Assembly (NCBI RefSeq): GCF_037126465.1
Contig: NW_026999484.1
Coordinates: 89,216-153,215 of the forward strand
Direction: 5' to 3'
DNA length: 64,000 bases
From: Ornithodoros turicata
Taxonomy: Eukaryota > Arthropoda > Arachnida > Ixodida > Argasidae
The notes under the pieces are model-generated. The model searched no databases. It saw only the letters and a program-made list of their open reading frames with translations, and was not told the origin of the DNA. The translations under genes and the position numbers were made by a program. This document shows positions 32,159 through 43,500 of this stretch, in pieces; the first letter of the stretch is position 1; each line of letters begins with the position of its first letter.

Positions 32159-32321
32159 GGGGTGTGTGGCTCAGCTGATTCTTCTTGTGCTGTGTGACTT
32201 CGAAAAAGCGATTGTATTGGTGCGAGCTCTTTAGGTGTCAGCAGCTGAGCCACGGTGCGGTCCAGCCTCCACGTGGCGCCCCCCGGGCAACGGCAGCAGC
32301 AGCCGGCGAATTGGACCGCAC
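32159..32321 (+). ncRNA. HDV-like self-cleaving ribozyme, element H
   Basis: P1 is GGGGTG (32159-32164) with CGCCCC. The J1/2 hairpin pairs GTGGCTCAGCTG with CAGCTGAGCCAC perfectly. P2 is GTGCGGTCCA with TTGGACCGCAC (32311-32321). P3 is GCC-TCCACGT-GGC, followed by GGGCAAC; P4 is CGG-CAGCAGCAG-CCG; J4/2 is GGCGAAT, the same as in HDV itself as I recall it. Very close to the reference fold. Confidence 0.88.
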
Positions 32322-32456
32322 GAGGCCTTTGGCCTGGGTGTGAGCGGGACTCCAGTGTTTGTGTTTATCTTCAGAACTCTCTGTTCATGACAGGGAGTTT
32401 CACGCTCCTCCCTTAGTTGTGCTTTGAGGGAAATCTACGCTACAAGTGCCGCGCAA

Positions 32457-35400
32457 TGGATAAATGGGTGGCAGCTTACCCTCCTGATGGCCTGATGTGT
32501 GACCAGTGCGGAACGTCAGTATCCTCTCGCCCCAAGCTGGAGCAGCATTATTCAACTCATGATCTGACGCTAGGATGGAGATGCGACATATGCAACGATA
32601 AGACCGCTGAATCGAGCAAGGTGATGTCTTCCCACTACACCAAATGCAAGCGTCGGGCCTCTGACGGCCGGAGGGCTTCTGCGCCGGCTGGTGCCGGTGC
32701 GGGGGACGCCGTGCCGGGGGCGGGCTCCGGCGTCGTGGTCGCCTCGGCGGCCTCCGGTGGTTGCTCGGCAACTATTCCTTGTGATGGTGCTCCGTGTTCT
32801 CCTGATCATACCAAAACTTTCGGGAATCATCACCTGGGGCAAAGTGGGCTCACGTCTGACGCTGAAGCAGACATTTCTCGTTTAGCGGATGAAATTGCCG
32901 CCGCAGTAGCCTGGAGTGGCCTGGAGCCCCCAGTGAGCCCACAACTGAGCACGACATTTCCGCTTCGGCGGAAGCCTTGGCAGAAGTGGAGGGTTTGTCC
33001 CCCCCCCCCCCCCCCCACGTTTGTCTAGAGCCAATGGCAACCAGTTTGGTTTTGATGGAGTCACCTCGCCCATTTTAGATGGTGGGCTGGCCGAGGCTGC
33101 CGGGGGCGTGCCGGTGGGCGATCTGGCGCCGGGGCCTTCTGTCGGCTGGGTGCCGCCTGGATCGGGATGCTCTCCCCACAGCATCTCGATCGTCCTTAGA
33201 AGGAGATGCCGTCTCGAAGGCGATGGACGCACAGCCAATTCTATCGCATGGAAGGTGGACTGACACAGAGATGAGGGCTTTGGCCCTGCTCGAGAAAGAA
33301 CTCTTACATCGCCCCTTTATTAACCAGGAGTTGGCGCAACGTTTCCCTAGCCGATCTCTCATGGTCATCCGCATGATGCGGCACCAGAAGAAATATAAGG
33401 ACATACTTCAAGAATGTTTTACTGCCCCTTCGGAGAATTATGTCAGATGTGGGCAGGATATCTGATCCATCCGTCATTCGGGAAGACTTAGCGGCAGCTG
33501 GTCTTATGAACGATTCCTTGGCCCATAATATTAGCCAGGCCCCTTTGAGGATAACGCGGGTAACCCTGGCGGGTAACCCTGGACGCCCAATTCCCCATCC
33601 TAGTAATGCTAACCGGAATGCCAGAAGACGAGAGAAGTTCCGGGAGCATCAGCGGCTATATCGTCTTGGACCACGGGTCCTGGCACACGAGCTGATGATG
33701 AAACAACATGACGATTCTTCGGCCGTAAGCCTGGAGGACATTCATGAATACTACGACCCGCTGTTTAATTCCTGTTCCAGGCCCGTCCAGGGGGTTATCA
33801 ACTCGGCGAGTAAGATGAAGGTGTCCCTGGCCCCTATAACAGAAGCTGAGGTTACGTGGGCTATCGACAGCATGAATGATGGCGTGGCACCAGGACCAGA
33901 CGGTATCACCACACCGGAATTGAAGAAAATCCCGGCGATGATCTTGGTTCATGTGGTGAACAATTTTATGAAATTCCAAGATGTGCCTCAAGAATTGAAG
34001 TCTTCCAAAACAGTCTTCATACCGAAGACTGCTACTCCAGGATCGGCCTCGGATTTAAGACCCATCACGATGTCGTCGATTCTCTGCCGTGTGTTTTCAA
34101 AGATCATCTTGAGTCGGTTGTCTGATGGAAATACTTTTCATCCGCTCCAGGGCGGTTTCCAAAACGACCGCAGTACAAGTAACAACCTATTGCTGCTCCA
34201 AGGCATTATGAGTTATGCCAAGAAAAACAAGAGAAGCTTAATCGCTGCCAGCCTTGACGCCAAGAAAGCATTCGACACTGTGTCCCATGATGCAATATTT
34301 GCCACCCTAAGAGGAAGGGGATGCCCCGACTACTTTATCACCTTAATCCGAAACCTGTATAGCCAGACCTCAACATCTTTTTACCTTAATGGAAAAACCG
34401 ATGGCCGACGAGTTCCAACAAGACAAGGAATCAAGCAGGGTGACCCCCTATCGCCCTTCCTTTTCAACGTGGTCTTGGACCCGTTATTGCAAGAACTGAA
34501 TAGGAAGGGTGTTGGCTTCGAGGTGGGGAATGCACAGGCCGGGTGTATGGCTTTTGCAGATGACATCCTCCTACTATCTTCAAGCTTCGAGGGTCTGCGG
34601 ACCCTCACACGTGACACCGAAGCTTACCTGGCCGGAGTTCAACTTCATCTGAATCCGGCCAAGACGCAATATTTTGGGTGGCGGTACAGCGGTGTACGCA
34701 AATGCTTTGACTATGCTCCGCCACCCATCACTATTGCCGGTACTGTCGTCAAGGCAAAGGAGAAAACCACGCCAATCACCTACCTGGGCCTTGAGTTTTT
34801 CGTGAATAAGCCCCCCCCCCCCCCCCGGCCAGCTAACGACATCACGGAGGCCACTATGCAAGTTTTACGAGGGGCGGCTCTTAAGCCATTCCAACGGCTG
34901 CGATGTTTCAATGTCCTGGTTCTCCCTCGCTTTGTATACATCCTGTCTAACGCGCTCAGCGTCATGAGGGAGGCCAGGAGAAGGAATAAAAGTATAAGGA
35001 TGGCCGTGAAGAGGCTTCTGCACCTTCCCCAATATTATCCCAATGTGCACATCTACTTACCAGCAACAGAAGGTGGCCTGGGACTAACACAGTTGGAGTG
35101 GACCGCCGCGGCCTGCCAATTGAAGGCGCAGCCCGAATGTCTCGCCTGGCTGACCCCTTTATCGATGCGATTCTTGCAGAAGCTCTGAGCGACCAAGTAG
35201 CGAAACTGTCAGAGCAACTCCATGTTCCTCTTGGAGTAACGGGTCGAGCTGATTTGGCTGCTGCCATCCACGCTGCCAGGAAGGACCATATAAGAAGACA
35301 AATGCAGGAGTACAACAACCTAGGGCTCTTCTCCCATACAAAGGAACCGGTGGGCAATATGTGGCTCTTTCCTCACTGCCGCTTCATGGGGCATAACGAC

Positions 35401-35953
35401 CGCATCATGGCGCTCAGGCTCAGGTCGAACTTGTACCCTACACGGGCACTTTCCAATAAACAGTCCTCTAATCCGGCGGCAACCCAATGCAGATTTTGTA
35501 AGGACAAGATTGAGACAGCCTATCACATCCTTCACGAGTGTGATAGGGTTCATCTGCCTCGGATAGAGCGACACAATTTTATCGCAGCAGGAAAGAGTCC
35601 TTACGGCGATCGACGGAACAAGACTAAAGCCGGACATTGTCATCACTAGGGGAGAGGAGGTCCTTATCCTTAGAGAGGAGGTCCTTATCGCTGTGGCGTG
35701 GGACGCGTCCCCTACCGCCCTTGAGATTATAAACCAGGGAAAGGTTGCGAAATACTCTGTTTTGACTGCTTCCTTCCCTGGCAAGGTGGTCTCTGTCGCT
35801 GGGCTTTGTTTTGGGGCGTGTGGTTGAACGTGTGGCAGCACCAGGAAATCCCTTCAGGCGTTGGGCCTCACAAGAAATGATTTGGGCTGGCTAGCTGCAA
35901 AAACCCTAGTCGGCAGCTTGATCTGTCTGTCTCGATTTAACAAGATGACGTAG
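32457..35953 (+). pseudogene. Element H: fingers, Myb, RT, endonuclease (decayed)
   Basis: ATG 32457 starts MDKWVAAYPPDGLMCDQCG. Fingers are CDQCGTSVSSRPKLEQHYSTH (CCHH) and CDIC...HYTKC (CCHC), and the linker has DISRLADEIAAA. An 18 C run (32999-33016) breaks the frame. Myb is SHGRWTDTEMRALALLEKEL. RT is open from 33440: APGPDGITTPELKKIP, SLDAKKAFDTVS, CMAFADDILLLSSSFEG. A 16 C run lies in frame at 34811-34826. After a frameshift near 35140: CRFCKDKIETAYHILHEC, VHLPRIERHNF. A deletion follows, then a duplicated GAGAGGAGGTCCTTATC near 35653-35690, a TGA inside FGACG*TCGSTRK, and the end at 35953. Confidence 0.85.
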
Positions 35954-36160
35954 TTCCCTCGTTGCACCTGGTGTTTTAGCCTTGGATTTTAAGCTTGGAT
36001 AGTTTTAGTCGTTTTATCTCGTATACATTTCCTTTTAGCTCGGCTAAGAGGAGATCATTGGGGCCCATTGGCAAAACATCGCTGGCCTGCAAAGGCCGGG
36101 CCCCAAGGCATCCGTTTTGTCCGAGTGTTCTTTTACCCTCTTTAGGGACATTTCCGTTTT

Positions 36161-36398
36161 TAGCCAAATAAACGCCATTCTACGCATTCGACGCTTTTCT
36201 CCCACATTAGGATCGTGCATCTGATGCACAAACTCGCAAAGTATGGGGTATCGCCAGGGGAAAATACTGTGTTCTTTCGGTAGCCATATAAACGCCATTC
36301 TACTGATTCGACGCTTTTCTCCGACATTAGGATCGTGCATTTGAGGCACAAACTCGCAAAGTATGGGGTAACGGCAGGGGAAAATACTGTGTTCTTTC
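36161..36398. repeat. sat-1 array 9 (2 units)
   Basis: 238 bp, two units between H and L; the second unit has CTGATTCG where most have CTCATTCG. Confidence 0.95.
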
Positions 36399-36409
36399 TC
36401 TCTCTACGA

Positions 36410-36424
36410 CTCTCTTAAGGTAGT
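36410..36424 (+). other. 28S rDNA R2-site sequence at the 5' end of L
   Basis: ACTCTCTTAAGGTAG is identical to the conserved 28S sequence across the R2 cut (TTAAGG/TAG). Two further bases upstream (CTA.GACTC) also agree with the rDNA consensus as I recall it. After TAG the sequence leaves 28S. Confidence 0.75.
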
Positions 36425-36749
36425 GCGTCCGGTAGCACTTAATGACGTGCTCTGTCATGAAAACAGGTGGCGTTGCTTTGCAGGCGCATGCTGTGACTCC
36501 TTGGGAGCGCAGGATGCACGGTGTGGTCGCCTCCTTGGAGGTCCTGCAGGTCGTGGAGGATGCCTTCGGGTGTCGTACCGGCAAAGACCCACCAGTGCGG
36601 GGTTCTACCCCTCGAGCTCGGCAAAAACCTTTGTACACAATACTAGTAGGGGGTTGGCGAACAAAAAGCCTCCCTCATAGCCGATGCTCACTCTACCCTC
36701 TCCTGACCCCTGGGCGACTTTCGCAGGAAATGCTGCCGAAAAGGCGTGG

Positions 36750-37290
36750 GAAGGACAGAGGCACATTGAGGTGCACAAATGCACGTGTCGTCTGGTCTCG
36801 GAGTGCGTAGTAGGTGTCGGAGTACTTACGGTAGGTCATGTGGTGGCGGTTGATGGTGGTGGGACTTTGCTTCGATGCCCCTCTGCCCCTGGGCAATATC
36901 GGGACGAAACGTCTCTGAGGCGGCACTGGTAGGAGGGCGGCACATTGAGGCGCAGAGCGGCTGGGGCAAACACCCCTGATTTCGCAATGTGCGTGTCGTC
37001 CGGTCCAACCGGTAAGGTGTCGTAGTAAGGGATGGAGTAGTTCTGTGAGCTAGGGTGGCGGGGGTGGGGGAGGCCTTTGCTCTGTCGCCTCCTGCCCCTG
37101 GGCCGATCTGTGAGGAAACGTAATCCGAGGCGACGCCAGATGCTGGGCGGCACACAGAGGTGCTATGCACGTGTCCTGTCACGTCTTCCTGCGTTGTAGT
37201 AGGTGGCAAAGTAGTTGCGTAGGCCAGTGTGTGTGGTTATGGGGAGGGAGTCTCTAGCCCGGAAGCTGGGGACACTTCCGCGGCGAATTC
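36750..37290 (+). repeat. About 190 bp tandem repeat within L
   Basis: Copies begin at CACATTGAGGTGC (about 36762), CACATTGAGGCGC (about 36941) and CACACAGAGGTGC (about 37152). Each contains a TGCACGTGTC or TGCGTGTCGTC box and a GTAGTAGGTG or CGTAGTAAGG box. The third copy is cut short by the 3' end. No ORF is supported. Confidence 0.65.
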
Positions 37291-37297
37291 ATGTAGC

Positions 37298-37534
37298 TAG
37301 CCAAATAAACGCCAATCTACGCATTCGACGCTTTTCTCCCACATTAGGATAGTGCGTCTGAGGCACAAACTCACAAAGTATGGGGTAATGGCAGGGGAAA
37401 ATACTGTGTTCTTTCGGTAGCCAAATAAACGCCATTCTACGCATTCGACGCTTTTCTCCCACATTAGGATCGTGCATCTGAGGCATAAACTCACAAAGTA
37501 TGGGGTAACGGCAGGGGAAAATACTGTGTTCTTT
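37298..37534. repeat. sat-1 array 10 (2 units)
   Basis: Two units between L and M; the last ends GTTCTTT with G in place of the final C. Confidence 0.95.
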
Positions 37535-40300
37535 GCGGTCCCCTTGGTTCGGGGTCATCGGACCGAGCTGTCGTCCCTGACGAACATGGCGGTTTGCTTA
37601 CGAGAAGAAATGAAGTGATCAACGATTTTGCCGAGGCCGGGATAACGGATGCCTCATTAGTGGAACGAATAATTTCGGAACCTCTGTCTATGAACGACTT
37701 ATAGAAGATATTCCTACAGTTTGGTGTAAACCTGGGAGAAAAAAGATCCGAAAGAGGCCTGTCCAACAGGCACCCTCCTAAAGGTCAACCAAGTCTACCA
37801 CCAAGACGGAATCCCACTAATAGGAAGGAGCGCAAGCGAGCCAGGTTTGATAAGCATCAAAGACTCTATCGTCTGGGTCCCAAAATTCTGCTTCACCAGC
37901 TTATGACAGAAAACGAAGATGGGCAGACGACTCTCTCTCTCTGGATGCTATTCATGAGCTGCACGACCCGTTATTATCTGGGTCGACTCAGGAAACCAAT
38001 GTGCGATTACCTTCTTGCGCAAAAACGAACGCAGACATAGGAGCGCTTGAGCTCAAGGAGGTATTACTGGCCTTGAAGTCCATGAACAAGGGATCTGATC
38101 CTGCTCCAGACGGTGTCACTGTGAATGATATCCTAGCAGTCTCGCCGAAAGTTCTATACCACGTTTTGAATAACTTTTTCCAATACAAAAAAATCCCCAT
38201 GGAACTCAAAAAATAAAAGACGGTCTTCATCCCCAAGAAGACGACGCCGAGATCGGCTGCCGAGGTTCGTCCTATCACCATGTCCCCAATGCTCTGCCGA
38301 TTATACTCCAGGGTTCTCCTTCTGTCTCATGGCAACTCATTCCACCCGTTGCAGGGGGGATTTCAGGACGACCGCGGCACTAGTACGAATCTTTTGAGCC
38401 TCCAGGCCTTGATGAGAATTCTAAAGAAAAGAAAGAAGAACTTCTATGGCGTCAGTCTCGATGTTCGCAAGGCGTTCGATTGCGTGTCCCACGAGGCCAT
38501 TGCTGCCGCAATAAGGGGTAGAGACATCCCTGAGCACTTCGTCGAAGTCATTAACGATCTTTATCAGGGATGTTCAACAGCGTTTTATTGGAACGGCAGG
38601 ACGGATGGGAGGGGAGTGCCGGTAAACCAAGGCATAAAGCAAGGTGACCCCCTCTCTCCGTTCCTGTTTAATGCCGTCTTGGACCCCTTATTGCAACAAG
38701 CGAATTGCTCTGGCCTCGGGGTAGAGATAGAGGGACAGCATGCGGCCGCAATGGCCTTTGCGGACGACGTCATGTTGTTTTCTTCGAGCCTGGAGGGTCT
38801 TAAGGCTTTGATTCGAATGACTGAAAACTATTTAAGTCAAACTGATCTAGTCCTGAATCCTCCCAAATCACAGTATTTCGGTTGGAGATACGATGGAGTT
38901 GCAAAGTGGTTTAATTATGATATACAGCCGGTGAGCATTGGGGGCATTTTAGTGACGCCGAAAAACCAAGATACTCCCATTACGTATCTGGGTGTTAAGC
39001 TCTACATTAACAGGCCTAGTAGAGTGGAGGACTCGACAGCCGATCTCATGGTCAAGCTCATTCAGGCGTCGGCTTTAAAGCCGTTTCAGAAGTTAAAGTG
39101 CCTGACTCAATTGATTGTTCCACGTCTGTTATACCAGACAGCTACCATCCTGGGGTTACTTTCGCAAGCTGCTAAGAAGGATAAAGAAATCGCAACCTAG
39201 TCAAAAAGACGCTTCACCTGCCACATTCCTTCCCAAGCATTCACGTGCACTTGCCAACCAGGGAGGGTGGTCTTGGAGTTCTAAGCCTTGAGTGGGTCGC
39301 CGCGTCCGTACAATATAAAGCCCTTGCAAGAATAGCCAGACTGGCTTATCCATTTGTGGACGTTGTACTCACATTGGGCCTCACTGACAACACACAGAGG
39401 CTGGCGTCTCACCTCGGGATACCCATTGGTATCACCGATACAGATCAAGTAAACGAAGCGTTGCTCGTCTTGAGGAGGGACTATTGGAACAAGAAAAGGG
39501 ACGCGTACGGGAACCGGTCCCTTTTTGCCCACCAAAAAGAACTGGTGGGCAACGCGTGGCTGGGATACGATTCTCGTCTCTTAAAGGACGGGGATCGAAT
39601 CAAGGCTTTGCGGCTCAGAACTAACTTGTTTCCAACTAGATCTCTCTCAAACAAGCACACCCAGGATCCCGGGGCGAGAAACTGCCGCCATTGTGGCCAA
39701 GCAGTCGAAACAACGTTCCACATCTTACAGGAGTGCGAACGCGTGCACCTTCCTCGAGCAGCTCGCCACAATTTTATGCCAAAATATTATTATTTTACAG
39801 CCATTGCCTGGGACGCGAGCTCAACGACGCTTTCGGATATAAATAAAGCCAAGTCCGCTAAATATGCCTGTCTTTCGCAGTCCTATCCGGGCAAGCACTT
39901 TTCAGTGTTCGGGTTGTGTTTTGGTGCTCGGGGGGGGGGGGGGGGGACGTGCGCAGGTACCCGGAGAGCTCTAAGAGAATTGGGCCTCACTAAAGGCGAT
40001 GTATCTTGGTTGGCGGCCAAGGTACTGGTTGGCAGTCTTATCTGCCTCAGAAGATTTAATGGAATGGTTTGAATTTTACGGAGCACAGGGTCTTTTTATT
40101 GTGACCGCTACCATCTTTGGTGGTTGTTTTCTTTTAAACCTGGTTTTTCCCCACTTTATTTGCTTTTATAAAAGTGGCTGCCTTGGGCCCGATGGCCGTA
40201 AGGCTGACCTCGACTTGATCGTGGTCTGGGTCCAAGGCCACCCACTTTTGGTCGTCTCCCCTTTATTTTTAAGGCCACTTGATGGGGAAAGTGCATGTTT
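37535..40300 (+). mobile_element. R2-type element M (5' truncated)
   Basis: Begins after CTTT (37534), within the segment between Myb and RT, and ends before TAGCC (40301). VHLPR lineage. The 3' UTR has AAAAGTGG (40170-40177) with CCACTTTT (40242-40249), and GCCTTGGGCC (40180-40189) with GGTCCAAGGC (40229-40238). Only ten bases of satellite separate it from element I. Confidence 0.9.
37591..40072 (+). pseudogene. Element M: RT and endonuclease (broken)
   Basis: Begins near EVINDFAEAGITDASLVE, then RFDKHQRLYRLGPKILLHQL. RT: DPAPDGVTVNDILAV, TAA at 38214-38216, LQGGFQDDRGTSTNLLS, SLDVRKAFDCVS, GIKQGDPLSPFLFN and AMAFADDVMLFSSSLEG. A few residues are missing at LLLSHGNSFH. A frameshift near 39185 leads into PHSFPSIHVHLPTREGGLGV. 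The knuckle CRHCGQAVETTFHILQEC and VHLPR are kept, but about 38 residues including the PD of the endonuclease are deleted (HNFMPKYYYFTAIAWD). A 17 G run sits at 39930-39946. Catalytically dead. Confidence 0.85.
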
Positions 40301-40310
40301 TAGCCAAATA
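40301..40310. repeat. 10 bp sat-1 remnant between M and I
   Basis: TAGCCAAATA only. Element I follows directly, so its 5' junction has lost the rest of the unit (about 108 bp) that should precede its insertion point. Confidence 0.85.
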
Positions 40311-40314
40311 CGTT

Positions 40315-40460
40315 GGGGGGTTGTGTGTTGCTTCTCTTTGCTACCCCGCCAGGCGCTGTCAATTAGCCAAGCGATCAGTCTTCAAGGAGCACACTAGCGG
40401 TCCGGGCCTCCACGTGGCGCCCCCCGGGCAACGGTTGTAGCCACCGGCAAACCGGACCGC
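40315..40460 (+). ncRNA. HDV-like self-cleaving ribozyme, element I
   Basis: P1 is GGGGGGT (40315-40321) with GCCCCCC. J1/2 has a GTGTG...CACAC hairpin. P2 is GCGGTCCGG with CCGGACCGC (40452-40460). P3 is GCC-TCCACGT-GGC, followed by GGGCAAC; P4 is CGG...CCG-like GGTTGTAGCCACC; J4/2 is GGCAAA. Confidence 0.82.
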
Positions 40461-40576
40461 ACACGCCATAAGGCGTGTAAAAGCGAAAAGAGTTTATTTT
40501 GTGTTTTAGGCACCCTGCTCACTCCAGCAGGATTGCCAACGTTTTTACTTCCCCTCGCACGATTCCCCACTGAATT

Positions 40577-43500
40577 ATGGAAAGGTGGGAGATACGCTAT
40601 CCGCCAGATTAGCTGGTGTGTCACATCTGCCAGGCGAGAGTCACGTCGCGTCTAAAGCTCGAGCGACACTATACTGAACATGCAATGCAAGTCTGTTGGA
40701 GGTCTGTTATGCAACGACAAGGTCCCAACGGCGTGCGGAAGCATGTCGTCTCACCATTCAACGTGCAAACAGCGAGCCAAGAAGCACCAGTCACAAGCAC
40801 AACCGGCTGACCCCTCATCATTAGATCAGCCAGGCTCTACACGAAGCGAGCCAATCACTGGACATGGATCTCAAGCGCCATCCTATCCACCACCCGAGGA
40901 ATTGGACGATGAGGAAGACAATGTACCAGTCATGGGTGCCTGTGTGCCTCAGAGAATATCAGAGGTTGATGAGCTACAGGAGGCGGACGTTGGAGATGTT
41001 GGTGCGGTGGCTGGGGCCTCCCCGGATGGTGTGCGGGGCACGGTTTCCGGTGTGCCCGGCTGTGGGGCCGACCTGACCAGTTGCGGCGAACTAGTAGGCA
41101 GTACATGCGAATGTATGGATGAGTCCTCGCCAGATGATTTAAATCTGTCGACGGTGGCTCAGATGATTATTGATGCGAGGACAACCCCCCCCCCCCCCTG
41201 ACCCTCATGAATTGAACACCATTCTGAATGGTTGTCAAACGATGGCAACCGGCACGAGGAACGAGCCAATGGGGAGGACAGTTAGCTGCGACGCGGCTGC
41301 TGTCCCTACGTTGATTTCATACCATGGCCTACAAACTAACGGTGGGAGTGATTCCACTATACGGACTGGTGGGTTGGCCCCTCAGCCGGGCTCGGCGGGG
41401 GCGGCGCTCGGTGGCCCGTCGGGGGTGCCTCGGGCTACCGTATCGTACGGAAGATGGACGGATGCAGAGTTGAGACTTTTGGCTTCCGCTGAGATGCAGA
41501 TTGGGTCTCACCCATTCACCAATCAACAGCTGCATAACGTGTATCCGGTTAGAACGCTCATAGCCATAAGAATGACAAGGCATACCCGCCGCTACCGCGA
41601 TCTTTTGCGGGAAATGCGGGCTGCGGCTGCCCCAACCGTTGTACGGCGAGACGACACTCCTACGATGGGTCCACAGCGGACCTCGGCAGCTTGGTTCCCG
41701 GACCTGGAAAGATTCGGGATTACTGGTCATCTTAGAAGCCAGCTGTCGGAGGGTCCGCTGCAGCATCATGTACTTGACTCCATCTTCTCGTTGTACATCA
41801 AGAAAGACAATGTTCAGAGGCGCCCAGGTCGCAGAAGACAAATGGCCAAGAATTCGCAAGGAAATGCAAAGCAGCGACGGCGTTGGAGATTCCAACTGCA
41901 CCAGCACTTGTACAAAAAGGGGCCAAGAATCTTATATCACGAGTTACTTCAAGAAGACACCCATCATACTGTGGAACTGAAGGCGCTGCACGGTCTCTCC
42001 GACCCAATTTTCTCGGAGAGATCAGAGAAGGAGGTTACAGTTCCACCTATACCTGGACAACTAGCCGTACCAGTTGATCCAATTACGCCGGAGGAGGTGC
42101 GGACTTCACTAACAGCTTTGAATGCGAAGTCCTCCCCGGGACCCGACAATTTGCGGGTTGAAGACCTAAAGATGATACCGGCTAAAGTGTTAGATGCAAT
42201 ATTCAATAACTTCCTGAAGTGGAAATGCATTCCGCCACACCTGAAGAGATCGAGAACTACTTTTCTACCCAAGAATGCTGATCCCCGAGGCCCCTCGGAT
42301 TTTAGGCCAATTACGATATCATCGGCGCTGTCGCGGCTCTATTCTAAAATCCTTCTGGAAAGAATGTCCGCAACAAACAGCTTCCATGCTCTTCAACAAG
42401 GATTTCAAGCGGACAGGAGCACCAGCAGCAACCTCTTACTCCTGCAAGGAGTAATGATGTTTGCTAAGGATCAGCACAAACCACTGTATGTGTCCAGTTT
42501 GGATCTCCGAAAGGCCTTTGATTCTATTAGTCGCTTAGGAATATTGGCAACGTTGAAAGGTCGGTCCTTGCCGGATCACTATCTCCAGATTGTCGAAGAC
42601 ATGTACGCCGGTTGTACTACCCAGTTTTGGCTGGAGGGGGCTATGGATGGTAGGGATATTGCGGTCAGGAGAGGGATCAAGCAGGGTAACCCATTGTCGC
42701 CCTTCTTCTTTAACTGTGTCATGGATCCCCTCCTGGCCGCACTCAACGACTCAGGCCTAGGGTTTCATGTTGACGGCACCTCGGCAGCCCCAATGGCTTT
42801 TGCGGATGATGTGGTCTTATTATCCGAGAATCATAGCGCCCTGCAGGAGTTGATTAACAGGACGGAACGTTATCTGGCTGGTGTGCAACTTGAGGTGAAC
42901 CCGGTAAAGACACAATACTTCGGCTGGCGATGGGATGAGTCCCGCGATTGGTTCAACTATGAGGTTCCTCCCGTCTCGGTACGTGGAGAGGTTGTTCAGC
43001 CCTTGCATCGTGGTACCCCGTTGAGCTATCTTGGGTTATCTACCCATATTGCTAAAGGTCCGTTGCTATCAGACCCCACTGTTGAGAAGGTCTTAGGTGT
43101 CATTTCACGAGCAGCATTAAAGCCATTTCAACGGCTGCGCTGCCTCAAGCAACTCGTGGTGCAAAGGCGTCTGTACGCTTTGTCAAACTCCCTGGCAGTG
43201 CTATCTCATGCCGAGAGCGCAGATAAGGACCACTTGCGTCAGGCTAAAAAATACTTCATTTGCCTGGGTCCTTCCCATCTTCGCATGTGTGGCTTTCGGC
43301 AAGCCAGGGTGGCCTAGGTGTGCTCCAATTGTCCTTTGTTGCGGTTGCGGTTCAGTTAAAGGCGATTGCCCGCTTGCTAAGGCTCGCGGTGACATTTGTT
43401 GACGCCATCATGAATGCTGAACTAGTGAGGCAAGCCGATACTTTATCTGACCACCTGAGGATACCAGGCGGGGTCACCGCCGTTGCTGAATTGAAGGCTC

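Larger units (their letters stand above)
32156..36160 (+). mobile_element. R2-type element H (full length, decayed)
   Basis: Between CTTTC (32155) and TAGCC (36161). Three extra bases (TTC) precede the ribozyme. It is the only VHLPR-lineage copy here with its 5' end, so it shows both lineages carry the same ribozyme. The 3' UTR pairs TTGGGGCCC (36058-36066) with GGGCCCCAA (36098-36106), and the terminal hairpin is ACCCTC-TTT-AGGGAC. Confidence 0.9.
36399..37297 (+). mobile_element. Non-coding insert L with 28S rRNA leader
   Basis: 899 bp inserted at exactly the R2 site (after CTTTC 36398, before TAGCC 37298) with no RT or endonuclease ORF. It opens TCTCTCTACG and then ACTCTCTTAAGGTAG (36410-36424), which is the 28S rDNA sequence directly upstream of and including the R2 cut site. 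The right half holds two and a half copies of an about 190 bp repeat (GCGGCACATTGAGG and CTGCCCCTGGGC boxes). A stretch near 36478-36600 (GCCTCCTTGGAGGT, GGCAAAGACCCACC) could be a degenerate HDV-like ribozyme. Best reading: a short internally deleted R2 derivative that came from rDNA. Confidence 0.7.

Noticed and set aside
36405..36424. Possible ribosomal DNA unit
   Set aside because: Only about 15-18 bases match 28S, directly at the insertion junction; no further rRNA sequence follows.
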